Part shown: positions 30,213-42,017 of the stretch, in pieces
How the letters are laid out: each line of letters starts with the position of its first letter
How positions within the stretch are numbered: the stretch's first letter is position 1
Source: Pristionchus mayeri
Lineage: Eukaryota > Nematoda > Chromadorea > Rhabditida > Neodiplogasteridae
DNA: 64,000 nucleotides
NCBI GenBank assembly: GCA_036245805.1
Contig: BTRK01000003.1
Coordinates: forward strand, 17,028,464-17,092,463
Reading direction: 5' to 3'
Notes under the pieces: model-generated
Seen by the model: the letters and a program-made list of their open reading frames with translations, nothing else
Told to the model about the DNA's origin: nothing
The model's database searches: none
Program-made: the position numbers and the translations under genes

Positions 30213-33200
30213 ATGAAATCTCGTCTTGCTACAGTATTCCTCCTCACGGCTACCGTATCCTTTCTCGTGGTGGGAGTCGGTGGGCAATGCACATTCAATG
30301 ATCATCATCGGTATGTTATTGTATAGATTTTATCAATGTTTTTGGCGCAATAAGAAACTCACAAATAACTTTAGTGCTCTGTGACCCGGAATAACCCTTA
30401 TAGGTATGATAACTGTTCTAGACATGACGTTCAAACATATTTCAGTTGTGGTATTTGGATCGGCAATGGTTACTGCGCTAACGCAGCCTACTCACTGGAA
30501 ATGCGCAAGCAGACTTGTGGTGTGGGGTGAGTTTATTGACGAGTATACCGACTTCGATATTGTGGTGCCCCTCTCCCAATTCTGGCGAAAAATATATTGG
30601 ATTTTTTTTCAATATCGAAATTTGCTCATTGAAGCTGCGGGTTGTGCAGAAGGGAGCCTCCGCCTCCGCCTGCTGGAGAAGGACGACCTAAATGCGAAAA
30701 TGCGAAGTGAGTTACTCAAATTAATTAGTGCAGCAATGCTCATTTCTCACACCTTCTGCAAAAGGATGGTCGAATAAATGACACTTGGAGATTAGTACCA
30801 TGGTAATACCATATGTAGATGATAATGGGAAAGTGGAGTAAATTAAGAGTGAAACTATTTATCATCTATCGCGTGTGTGCACAGTTATGGAAGCGAGATG
30901 TATTATCGAAATTTTGAAATTACGACATGATCGTGACGAATTTCTGAAACAAATTTAAATTCATCAAATTTTGCAGCTGCCCCAAGTGGGCAATCACTCA
31001 GAACTTTTGTACACGCACGGACTTCTCGGATGAAAGAAAGCTAATGGTTAGAGAAGGCACATATTTATTCAAAAAATCTCGATTCGTATGATTAATTATG
31101 CGATTGTTTTTCATTGTTTTACGCAAATATTCCCAGTTCTGCTGTGTGACATGTCGCTCGATCATCGAGGCGATGAAAACGCAGCCCCCAACGACGACTT
31201 CTGCCCCGACAACGACGACGTCAACAACAACTGCTGCTCCAACAACCACTTCTCCTGCAATTACCACTATGATTCCCGCTGGCGGTTGGAGTTAATTTGT
31301 TGGAGAAAAGGCAAAACAAATTACAGTAAACATTGTTGGACTTCTAGCACCGATTCCTTTTCAGATGGCCGTCACTCTACGACGGAAGGAGGGGGATCTA
31401 CTGACACGACGATGTCTGGTTCAACTTCAACGAAACTTCCGACGATGACATCCAGTTCAACAACACTCCCTCCTCCTACACCAACTGCGTCTCTTCCAAC
31501 GACAATGACTACGAACGAACCTTCGACGATGACCTCTTCTACGACCACGACAACGGAAATTCCAACCTCGCCTACGGAAAACCGAATGACGACAACGGAA
31601 GTTCCAACGACAACAACGGAGCCTCCATCGACGACAGAAGAACCACAAACGACTACAATGGAACCTTCAACGACAAAGTCTCCACCGACAACGATAACTT
31701 CCGTCGCAGGTTAGAGCACTTTCTTAAATACAAGTTTGTGCAACTCTAACAACGATCCTATTTTCGGTGACACCCAAACTACTACTGAAGGAGAACCAGC
31801 TACTGTAACAGATTGCGAGGATGCTAATGCCAAGTCAGTTACACGTTTGAATTGTGCGGGTAAAAGACACATGTATTGGCGATGCCAAGTAAACCGAATT
31901 TCAGCAGTCAAAATACGACCTATGTAGTGTAGTACAGAGAAGCCGACTGCTTAGGAGGGCTGTCAATTCGAAGTCTAATTGCGAATTCGCAACATCACCT
32001 CTCCAAAAAATGCGAAATCCGTTGCGAATTCGCATTCGACTTCGAATTGCCAGCTCTACTGACTCTACTTAGGGTGCACCTACTTAGGGTGTAACTCTAC
32101 TTAGGATGCACCCTAGGAATTAATGCAAGAAAAAAATATGTGAAAAATATGTGACCTTCATGTGAAATTTCTGCAGATGCGAAGAGTGGCACAACGTTTT
32201 CAACTATTGCACCAACAATAATTTCGCCATTGATATGAAGCTAAAGGTTTGAGAATCCGCAATAGGATTAGAAACAAATATTATTATTATTATTATATGT
32301 AATATTTATTAAAATTTTAAAAATAATAATACCTACCAGGAATGCTGTAAAACCTGTGGGCCGATCATCGGCGCAAAGAAAATGAATCCAGCGGCAACGT
32401 CTACTCACATGACGGCGTCTCTTCCGACAACGACCCCTCCTTCAACGACTACGATGAATACTGTTACAGGTTAGACTTATTATGCTTGAGAAAGAGCAAA
32501 CATTTATAAATTACCAGTAAATTGAATACAATACTGATTCAATTTCCGTTGTCGCACAGACTACTACGGGAGAAACATCGACGGCCGCCATTTGCGAGGA
32601 TAAATATTCCGAGTGGGTTGCATTATTGGAATTAGCGATTATCGAGTTAGAAATGCTCATTTAGAACACACGAATTAAAGAAGGAGTAACACGAAAAATT
32701 AGTTTAATTATACACTATGTGTTTTCAATAGAAGCCGGCACCCCGATCATTATTCGATTTATCCGAAGTTCCACGGACAGCTCTGAGGCTATTTACATGC
32801 GCGCAAAGTTTATTGACAGCGCAGGGTTGCGGCTAGTTCGTTTATGTTTCACTCGCTCCACATTACTTTCGACCTTTTCTCGTGGTGAATTTCCTACAGT
32901 ATCCCATTGCGAGCGCAATATCTTCGCGGTGGGACTCCCCAGCATTCATTCGTGTCACTCCTTCTTTAAAAGTCTGTTATTGTTTGAGAATGACTTTTCA
33001 CTATTCTAAATGATCTGCTGTTAAGTGATTCATGTTCCATAAACTCTATTATCGAGTATCGTGTAATTCAAGAAAAATGAGACCTCAGATGAAAATGAAA
33101 TAATCAATCTTCTACAGTTGCGCTGACCGGGAACATTCTTACAACTATTGCTCAAGCACGCATCGGCCGGCTGCGATTAAGGGTTAGAGAATTAACTATT

Positions 33201-34168
33201 CGATTTAAAAACAGTACTTGTTGCATTGAACAATTTTGCATTCAAACGAACAATTCTCAGCACTGCTGCAAGACGTGTAGCCCGTTCATCTACTCGACGA
33301 CAACCTCTACTACTACGACAACTAAACTTCCAACGACAACCACTCAAACAATGACCACCGAACTTCCAACAGCTACGTCATTTTTAACGACAACGGAGCC
33401 TCTAACCACGACTATGATTTCCGTTGCTGGTTAGTTCATTTTGAATTACAACACATATGTGCGGGCCCCTCATTACGATTCCAATAAAAAATTGTTACAT
33501 CCCAACACAACTGCTTGTGCCCAGCTCGTTCGAGTTCTTTTCATCCTCCCTTCTCAGAATGCCAGTCGTGCTCTCCGTCGCTCATCTCGATCTCGACGAC
33601 TGGCATCGAGTCGCACGCCTTCGCAGATGACGTCACGACGACTGTCGTCTCGACGTCCGGGTTCTGCGCCGTGCGCACCTTGACGTGCAAGGGAACGGGC
33701 GCGAGCATTGAGGTCGGGATAGAATCGTGAATTCGCAATTTAGCGAGATTATCACTCCGAACTTCTGAACCCAAGAAAGGAGAGTCGTAGCTGTCTCACT
33801 CCATTGCCTCGCAATACCGATCATTATTGCCGTAGCGTTCGAAATTCGATTCCTGGTCTAGTCAAACAAAGTGTGGTAACCATCACAGTAGGGATGTCTT
33901 GCCAATAAATTTCTCACTTAATTTTGCCTATTCTCTCAATCTGTTCGGTGAGATAATGTACAGAATGAAGAAGTAAATTTTAGCAAAGCCATCCCTACAT
34001 CTCCGTCTCTTCCAGATCAACAATGACGCTGGTATGATTACGGACGGTCATGATGGGGTTGTGGACGGAACCGCAACGCTTCAAGTGACGTGCAACGCGG
34101 CTGGCACTGCTTGGGAGTTCGGGGGCATGGTAATCACGCAGGTCGAGTGCTCCTCATATAACGTATAG
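30213..34168 (+). CDS. Secreted mucin-like protein with four ShK domains and a C6 domain
   Basis: Fourteen exons, about 561 aa: 30213-30310 (signal peptide), 30446-30526, 30635-30706, 30977-31046, 31137-31284, 31365-31709, 31767-31833, 32177-32246, 32340-32469, 32549-32612, 33118-33181, 33261-33429, 33558-33712, 34016-34168. ShK 1 spans exons 1-3 (WIGNGYCANAAYS), ShK 2 exons 3-5 (WAITQNFCTRT, CCVTC), ShK 3 exons 7-9, ShK 4 exons 10-12. Thr/Pro-rich linkers, likely O-glycosylated, occupy exons 5, 6, 9 and 12. The C6 domain is in exons 13-14 (CQSCSPSLISIS, DGTATLQVTCNAAGTAWEFG). Cuticle or surface secretion is likely for such nematode proteins. Oddities: exons 7 and 10 fit the frame only if the 3' splice sites end in CG, not AG, and exon 11 has one extra G at its donor. 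A 295-bp MITE lies in intron 10. Confidence 0.82.
32675..32969. mobile_element. TTAA-flanked MITE, copy 2, no tRNA core
   Basis: 295 bp with ends TTAAAGAAGGAGTAACACGA and TCGTGTCACTCCTTCTTTAA. It lies in intron 10 of the ShK/C6 gene. Part of its right half (GGGAGTCCCAC(C/T)(A/G)CGAAGATATT) recurs at about 39043-39065. The ends match the element at 57054-57428. Confidence 0.75.
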
Positions 34169-34231
34169 TCGGATTGTGCCTTTTGCAATGATCCTTTTGA
34201 TCAATTATCTTCAACTCAATGCACTGAACTA

Positions 34232-35145
34232 TTAGGTTGTTGCAAAAGTCCTGTGGAATTTTGATATTTTGACTTCCATCTTCCCGTTGAATTGATAGAT
34301 GAACTTCGGGATATTGATTACTAATGAGGCCTTACATACTCTTTCATATGCGCACCCTATCAGCATTACCCAATCGGAGAGGCGAGAGCACGACAAAGTT
34401 AAAATTGCTTAAATTTATCCATCGAAAACGCAACATTTTTCAATATTCTGTTTCCTCTGAAGCATGAACGCTCAATTCCTGGTGGTTATATGAAGCTCCC
34501 ATCTTTACCCTATACATAATTTTTTCATGGATGCTGGAAGTTACATCCTTTCAAGAAATGAGTTGATCTGGAAATGACTACATTGTTGAATTTCTGTGTT
34601 GATTTTTCATGTTTCTGAAAAATAAGAAATTCGAATTTTCTGAAAGGGAGAAGAAGCAGGCCCCACTATTTTTTATGAGAATATAGCCTCTGCATGGGTG
34701 CATACAACGCACACATGATGGAGCCTGTATGCTTGGTCTTCCATTCAGAAAAGCATGTACAAGTCACGTGCAGCCTGGGTCTGGTCATATTTTTGCTATC
34801 ATGTAATTTGGTTCATACCCACTCATATGACATGTCTAACGTATTTTTTGAAAGAACATCAATGGTACTTCTCACTCAACATTACGAAGTTGTTTCATGA
34901 ATTTTCCCTTCAAATATCTAGATAAATAAATTGTGCTTTCTAAATGTTGTGCTTTTTTTGCAATTGGGTGAATCATAATTGCTTGCGTTGGTTACATGAT
35001 CGGTTTGATTGAAATATACGTGAGCAAAGTTCAAGCGCATCCCTCAACAACACCACGTTTGTTGACCATTGAGAATTGATACACGCGAGTTATGATCGTT
35101 CAAAGTACTGACACAAAAAACCACAAGACTTTTGCAACAGCCTAA
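34232..35145. mobile_element. 914-bp mariner-type MITE (TTAGGTTGTTGC family)
   Basis: Ends TTAGGTTGTTGCAAAAGTC and complement, with TA at 34230-34231 and 35146-35147. No transposase. It lies between the two convergent ShK/C6 genes. The closest relative is 48753-49655. Confidence 0.85.
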
Positions 35146-35402
35146 TAATAATAACAACAGTATCTACGAGACCAGATAATAAAGCACGCTGATGTAATAC
35201 ATTTTATCCTACATTGTAAACAGTCCAAATCGCATTGCTCATCGCGATCTCTTTCGCTCTCAAGTTTTTCCGATCTACAAAAGAGGAAATTCGGAGAAAG
35301 TCTTCGCACAATTTGGGTTCCGCATAACTCATGTATAGTATGTCCTTCACAAATTCATGATAATTTATTAGTATCCACCCACATTCGCACAACACAGTCC
35401 GG

Positions 35403-37743
35403 TTACGATCCAGATGCGCACTCGACCTGAGTGATGGCCACACCGCCAAACTCCCATGCGGTGCCAGCCGCGTTGCACGTCACTTGAAGCGTCGCGGTCC
35501 CGTCCACAACCCCATCTCCTTCGTCCGAGAACACTCCGTCGCCGGCGTTGATCTGAACAAACATATTATTTTCCCCGAAATTGAACAATTCTGAATACAT
35601 TTTGATGAAGTTTATGAACGATCTCGTAAATTCTTGCTAATGTGTCTTTTCATTCGTACGAAATGCGTCCCAATAGATCAACATTCCCCACCTCGATGGC
35701 CGCTCCATTGCCCTTGCACGTGAAGGTGCGCACCGAGCATCCGTCTTTCGCCGTCGTGACGTCACTCGCGAAGGCGTGCGCTCCAACACCAGCCGCAGTG
35801 ATTGAAATGAGAGACTGCGAGCAGGACTGACACGCTAGAAAATGAATTGTTTCGAATGAAACAGGCTCGTCATTTCGCGTTCTGTCTCACAAGTGAGAAA
35901 AAACACAGATTGAAGGCATTCATGCAAAACCGTCCCTTGGAAATACCGTGAGACATGAATAATCATGGGTCGTACCATTGGTTAATTGAATCCCCGCCAC
36001 GAGCGATAGACATATGAGGGGAATCGCGAGAGAATCGACAACGCCGCGGCGGTAGGAATCAAGTATGGCCTGTCTCTCTGGAATTTCAGGACAAGGTACT
36101 TTGAATGATGCTCTTTAAAACTGCGTCGTCCGAATTTTGATATCAGTCGTCAACGTCGAGATTCAGAAGTCCAATCTTGGGACATTCAATTTCGGCATTC
36201 AAATCGCGCTCACTTAGATGATCATAAGTCCGTTCAAAATAAAGATAGCAGGTCGTTCTTTGTTTCAAATGAAAGCTGCCATCAAAAGTGAGCGCCTTTT
36301 TTTATCCCCACTCCGATTTTTCCAATTTTTGGCGAGAAGTGAGGCACATATATGTACTACAACTTAAGCATGAAAACTCAGAAAGTTTTTCCGATTTCCA
36401 AAGTTACGAAAGTTTTGGTCCACCCGACCACCCCGCACCAGGATGAGCACTAGGAATGATGATTTCAACAGAATGTTGAAGTGCATGATGGCAGCTTTCA
36501 TTTTAAACAAAGAACGGCCTGCTATCTTTATTTTGAACGGACTTATGATCATTTAAGTGAGCGCGATTTGAATGCCGAAAATTAAATGTCCCAAGTTTGG
36601 ACTTCTGAATCTCGACGTTGACGACCGATATCAAAATTCGGACGACGCAGTTTTAAAGAGCATCATTCAAAGTACCTTGTCCTGAAATTCCAGAGAGACA
36701 GGCCATACTTGATTCCTACCGCCGCGGCGTTGTCGATTCTCTCGCGATTCCCCTCATATTATTAATTATTATTATTATTAATACCAGCAAGAGGTTTTGC
36801 AGTTGTTGTCGCGTAGATCACAGGGCGGCAAGACTTGCAGCAGTACTGGAATAAGAAAAAATACAATCACAATCGTCATAATCGTCAATGTTGCTTCATC
36901 AATATTGTTGTGATCATGTCAGAGCACTTTAGTTCACCTGGAGTTTCATCGCATTCGAGTAGTCGGTACGCGTACAAAAGTTTTGAGTGGCGATCCAATT
37001 GGCGCAGCTGCAATAGATAACTGCACCATTGCAATTATCCAATACCTGTTGGCAATTTTGAGCTCTCCTTACTCTCAATCAGGGTCTACCGTTGAGGCTA
37101 TCATTAACTATCCAACGAGTATGACGATAAAAGTGTGAGAATGTGAGAAGAGGTTGCCGGATCATTATCAGCATGCGCACCCATCCAATCTTGTGCAACC
37201 CCACTTGGCATTAGCGTCAACACAATCGTTGACAGTCGATCCTCCTCCGGCAGCAGTCTGCGTGCCATCCTTGTTGCAGAAGCCGCAACTGTAGAGTTCG
37301 ATAATAGTTCAGAGCGAGTTTACCGTGTTTGCTCATCTCTCTCTGCTACTCCCTGGGGCCGGTTGAGGGGCGATGTCATGTTCAACCGGGCCAGAGGTTA
37401 ATGCATACACTACGAGCGATAGGTGGCCCTTCTTTCGGATTTCGAACCGCTCGGAGAGCGAGTGTGAGAAATAACGCTCAGTCGTTAATTCACTCACGCC
37501 ACTCCACAATACAGCTTGCGCATGTCCATCGAGTATCCTGCGTTCGTGCAGTATCCATTCTTAATCCAGGATGAGCATCTACAATTTCAGTAGATACATT
37601 CCGCATTATAACATGATTCAATTTTCTGTTGAAAATTCATAGAACAGCAAAGTATGTGCAACATACGCAGGATCATCGCTGCCCGTGCACTGTCCGCCGA
37701 CTCCCGCCACGAGAAGGGATACGGTAGCGAGGAGATGTTGCAT
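35403..37743 (-). CDS. Secreted protein with two ShK domains and a C6 domain
   Basis: Seven exons, 229 aa, all phases consistent: 37743-37667 (MQHLLATVSLLVAGVGGQC signal peptide and first Cys), 37578-37498 (WIKNGYCTNAGYSMDMRK), 37288-37181, 37007-36938 (WIATQNFCTRTDYS), 36845-36785 (CCKSCRPV plus a short Thr stretch), 35834-35692 (C6 first half, CQSCSQSLISITAAG), 35552-35403 (TATLQVTCNAAGTAWEFGG). Exon lengths 81 and 70 equal those of the larger gene at 30213, and the C6 halves are very similar, so the two are paralogues in convergent orientation. It lacks the mucin blocks and two ShK units. A 748-bp foldback sits in intron 5. ShK modules of this type are widespread in nematode secreted proteins; no toxin activity is implied. 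Confidence 0.85.
36012..36759. mobile_element. ATATGAGG-type foldback, copy 1
   Basis: 748 bp, nearly perfect inverted arms (about 290 bp or more each) with ends ATATGAGGGGAATCGCGAGA and its complement. It lies in an intron of the ShK/C6 gene, with AT-rich flanks. The second, diverged copy is 42018-43412. No coding potential. Confidence 0.87.
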
Positions 37744-38529
37744 TTTCTCAAATTTCCCCAGAAATCCACGCGTTTAATCGGAAATAGAGGAGATCCACAT
37801 CTACTTTTGAACAAACGAAGCCAGAAATCGAAACTGTTTTTGCCGATGCCTTGGCCGATTCCTCTCTAGAGGAGAGCGAGAGACTGTGCGGATTCAGGGG
37901 ATCATCCAGTGTGTTTGAGTGCGAACGTTCGAGGGGTGTTTGAGCACCTGCATCAGCGCGTCGGTTTCTTGAAACAGACTTTATTCACGTTCAAAGCCCA
38001 TTTCTCGTTCTGGATCTGTGGCAAAATAATGATTGCTTCTTCTGTAACTGTTGTATGAACAAGCCGAAAGTCGACAGACAAGTCGAAGCTAGTAATCACA
38101 ACAGAAGCAACTCTGAAACTTGGATAAATGGCTCATTCCCCCCTCCTATCCAGCTGAATTGTGTGCAACTCTCTCTTGATTTTCGATCAATGAACCCCTC
38201 AGCAAAGAATGATGAGCTGGGAGATAATCGAAAAGCGGAATGGACTAATTATCAAGAAGTTCTTACATTCCCCCTTGCACAATATGCAGTTTTTTACCGA
38301 AATGGTCTCGATTTTGAGTTCTGACTGCTTTATGATTTTCTGGTTGAAGTTTCGCGGTCGATGCGCCCTTATCGCGATTGCTCAATGATAACGGCTCTTT
38401 CTGGCTCCATGTCACTTTTTTCACTGCCCAATTCTGACTGAGTCTAGACATTATATTAGTTGTCTTGAAATTTAATTATTTCGGTATCGTTCCCAGAAAA
38501 AAAGTGGAGTTACCTAGTTTGTTCAAGAG
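37744..38529. other. Intergenic region between divergent genes
   Basis: Lies between the starts of the minus-strand ShK/C6 gene and a plus-strand Ly6 gene, so both promoters should be here. One 89-codon frame (38055-38324) has no recognisable features and no splice support. No repeats identified. Confidence 0.35.
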
Positions 38530-39062
38530 ATGCGGCCCAGCCTTCTCGTTTTTCTTCTCGTTTCCTCTGTTTTATCGCTCAAATGTTGGTCGGGTGACGG
38601 CAGGAGTGACTTCATTGAGACCTATTGCATTTTCGGCGAGCAGTACTGCTTCAAGGTATGATTTAGAATCCGTGAAATTCTTTTCAATGCTCTCTCACAG
38701 CTCCACTGGAAGAGAAATTGAGTGAAATGACGAGAGAACGACTCATTTATCGAACTGTTGTATTGATTGTGTGCAAAACAACTAAAACATAAGCCAATTT
38801 AACATTAATAACAGCGTTCCTGTTCGATTCAACGCAAGCATTCCAAAGACCTTAGAACTTGCTATCAAACAATGCATATTTTCAGAGTGACTACATCACT
38901 CCGGGCATCAACGGATTTGTGACGCATAAGGGTTGCGACGCGCAATGCCATGTAACTTAATTGATCGATAATTTAGTTGTGACGTAGAACTTCAAAGAGC
39001 ACCGGAAATGTGTATTTTGTGTTTTGGTAATATGAATGCGAGGGAGTCCCACTACGAAGATA

Positions 39063-39093
39063 TTAGGTTGATGCATAATTTTCTTTACAAGGT
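39063..39093 (+). mobile_element. Lone mariner-type end
   Basis: TTAGGTTGATGCATAATTTTC preceded by TA; the same end type is seen inverted at 7623-7655. No right end is found within range, so this is a truncated relic in the Ly6 intron. Confidence 0.4.
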
Positions 39094-39264
39094 ATTTGTG
39101 ATGTGTTCTCGAGAATTGTCTGCCTGAGTTCGATAATACTGGCATTATTTGGGACACATTTGACGCACTACAATCTGAAGTTCATATTGAATCGATCTCA
39201 ATTGGTTCAGTAGAAAAAAGTATTTCTCAAAAAGTGGAAAATTATCGGTATTGTGGGTTCCATG

Positions 39265-40098
39265 TAGGGTTGGTGAAATCGGGCCAGCCCGGTATTCGAG
39301 GGCCCGACTTGGAAAACAGCGCATTTTGGCTCGAGTTGGCTCGAACCCGATCGGGTGGCCCGACTTCGAGAGTGAAGAGTCGAGCGGCTCGACTGGCCCG
39401 ATTTAGTCCGACTCGGCCCGACTTGGCCCGACTTAGCCCGACTCGGCCCGACTTGTCTGGCGAATGCTTTAGGGAAATTCCATCGCCGTTCTCTCCATTA
39501 TCTTTTAAATGGGCCACTGTAAGTTAACGAGTGGTGAAGTGGTTGTATTTTGCACCTGTTAGACATAGGCTGCTGGTTCGACCCCGCATTATGAGGTTAT
39601 GCTTTTGCCTAAATTTACTACTTCATTAGGAACAAAATTGCATTTAAATTAATTTTTTTTATTCTAAATCTAACATACAATGTAAATAAGCGAAACGAAA
39701 TAGCACAAAAACTTAACCTCATAATGGTGTGGGATCGAATCACCGGCTGATGACTAACAGGTGCAAAACACAAATACTTCACTATTCGGTAGCTTAAAAT
39801 TGTTCACCGAAATGACAATGGAAAGATCGGCACTGGAATTACCCTAATGCATTCGCTAGACAAGTCGGGCTGAGTCGGGCTGAGTCGGGCTGAGTCGGGC
39901 TGAGTCAGGCCGAGTCGGGCCAATCGGGCTAAGTCGGGCCAGTCGAGCCGCTCGACCCTTCACTCTCGGAGTCGGGCCACCCGATCGGGTTAGAACCATT
40001 TTCGAGCGGCTCGAGCATTCAGGCTCGGGTCGAGCTTGGCTCGAGTCGAGTTTGGGAATCGGGCTCTCGACTGGCCCGACCCGATTTGACCAACCCTA
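39265..40098. mobile_element. hAT-type foldback with TCGGGC minisatellites and tRNA-like arms
   Basis: 834 bp with ends TAGGGTTGGTGAAATCGGGC and complement, flanked by GTTCCATG on both sides (8 bp). The terminal sequence and 8-bp duplication are typical of hAT elements. Each arm contains short GGCCCGACT / AGTCGGGCTG tandem arrays (39390-39465 and 39865-39960), then a tRNA-like sequence. No transposase. Confidence 0.85.
39533..39594 (+). tRNA. tRNA-like sequence inside a hAT-type foldback
   Basis: TGGTGAAGTGG fits the A box and GGTTCGACCCC closely fits the B box, about 40 bp apart. The intervening CCTGTTAGACATAGG can form an anticodon-like hairpin (loop TTAGACA). An inverted, diverged counterpart is at about 39725-39785. 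A functional tRNA is unlikely because no acceptor stem forms. Confidence 0.42.
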
Positions 40099-40629
40099 GT
40101 TCCATGCTCAAACCTCCATTAAAACAAAACTAATGGATTACAATTTCCGCTTGTGTCGGTAGTGAATGCGGGCGTACGCTTCCATATATCACTTGAAATT
40201 AGATCGATAGTTTCTCATAGAATAGTTATGTGGACAACGATACTAATTTCGCACTCCAAAATTCTGCAGTGAGATTACTGTAATATACTGGCCGAGCATG
40301 TATGTCCATAAGTGCTTTATGAAGAGCACGCATACACTAATATCAAACTAGAAATCGTAAAGAAAATTATCCATAAACCTAATATTTCGCTCGCAATGGG
40401 ACATTTTACACCGGCATGTGATAAATATGAATAGCGAGAGGTACAGGCGCGAGCATGCGCTTTCATTGAACTTTGAGCGTTTGCAAATAGTCGAAGAGGC
40501 ATGCGTGGTAGTTCGAATGTAGTTATTGATGTTCAGATTTGACCATCAAGCCACAATATTAAGCGCCAGGCAGGGTCACTCTGCAAAACCGAAAAATATG
40601 CCTAGAATTTCAATTCTCTATGAGACATA

Positions 40630-41895
40630 TCAGGTTGGAACAAAAGTTTTGCACGATTTTCAAATTTTCGTTTCCGGCATACCCTGTTCTTTATTTGCAA
40701 AATTATTTAATTTTGTTTCATGTATTCGTTGAGGGCTTGGATACTCTTTCTATCACACATTAGTATTACACATACCATTTCATACTGTGGCGGCATTTTA
40801 AAGTCAAAGTTACTGCATTTGAGAACTAAACTATATAATTTTGGGGTCTGCACTCTATGGGCATCGATGATAATACAAATATCAAGGTGTATTTGGAGAG
40901 TGTGATGAACATACATCATAAAATAGTATGAAAATGGTTATTACCACAAATGGCGTTCCAGAAACTTAGGTAAATTTTAATCTCGCGTCAAAAGGAGCTT
41001 GGTCTGAATTAGTTGTCTTCACCGCATAGCCGTAGCCGTAAGCCTATCGATCTCAAATGCATGTAAACTTTAAGTACCTTACATGGTAAGCTCACAATTA
41101 TTTTCGTGTGGACATATAATGCTTCTATTTAAAAATGCAATATTGCATACTCAGATACTGATATTAGAGAGTCGAAATTGATGTTTCCATGAATGTCATG
41201 TTTCCAGCATAAAAGGAAGCTCAGACTTTATACGGTTAACTGAACAAGCAACTCTTACTCTATCACTTAATGGCTTGGCCGAGTCAGGGGATAGATTCCT
41301 TTCGAGGAGATCGACTCGAACTATGTACACCGAATTTCAAAATTTTGGCTTTGATGACCATGATTCAAAATTTCTGAAAATATAAATTTTCTCGGAGTGG
41401 AAAAGGGTAGGCTCCAGCATTCCATTATGTTATAAAGCCCCACGGTAGTATATGTAAAAGCACTTAAGATCAAGCCAGTATGATTGATTGGCGAGGCAAG
41501 AAAAGCGATCCATTCAGCAACTTTACCTCGCGAATCTTGGAATTTAATGGCCTGTAAACCTTGCTAAATTGAAGTAAGCACTAGATCCTACATAGTTTTA
41601 CAGAGAACAACCAACGGGCTTTTCACTCCACTATGTGAGATTATACAATGAGTTTTCCTATCAAAATAGGAGCGCGGCAAACAAATGTCTTTGTAACTCG
41701 AACATTTCACATTTAACGAAACATGATTTTTTTCGCAAACCCTCAGAGCAGGATTCGATTCGAAGTAGCGGATATATTGTACAAATAGTCCCTAAATATA
41801 TGCAATCCGGTTAGATCGGCCCATTTAAAGTGAAGCCTTTTAAGCGATTTCAAACTTCATGGTCGAAATCGTGCAAAACTTTTGTTCCAACCTAA
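40630..41895. mobile_element. 1.27-kb mariner-type non-autonomous element
   Basis: Ends TCAGGTTGGAACAAAAGTTT and the complement ending CCAACCTAA; TA at 40628-40629 and 41896-41897. The inner ends share TTTTGCACGAT. Length equals that of an autonomous mariner, but no transposase motifs remain in any frame, so it is either ancient or filled with unrelated DNA. Confidence 0.78.
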
Positions 41896-42017
41896 TATTT
41901 GAATTAGCCAATTCATTGCTCTGAAACAGATCAGGATCGTGTGTGTTTCATGCACATTATGAAAATAAAATGACTTTAGACACCAAATTCGGATATGTTT
42001 CACAAATACTAAACTCG

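Noticed and set aside
31088..31714. 208-codon frame ending in a Thr-rich region
   Set aside because: The first half is read out of frame through an intron; the spliced model gives continuous ShK and mucin coding.
39234..39527. Arg/Pro-rich frames on both strands over the TCGGGC array
   Set aside because: Tandem repeats inside a foldback give open frames by chance.
39390..39960. GGCCCGACT arrays considered as a CRISPR-like or telomeric repeat
   Set aside because: Units are 6-12 bp without spacers, inverted between arms, and bounded by transposon ends.
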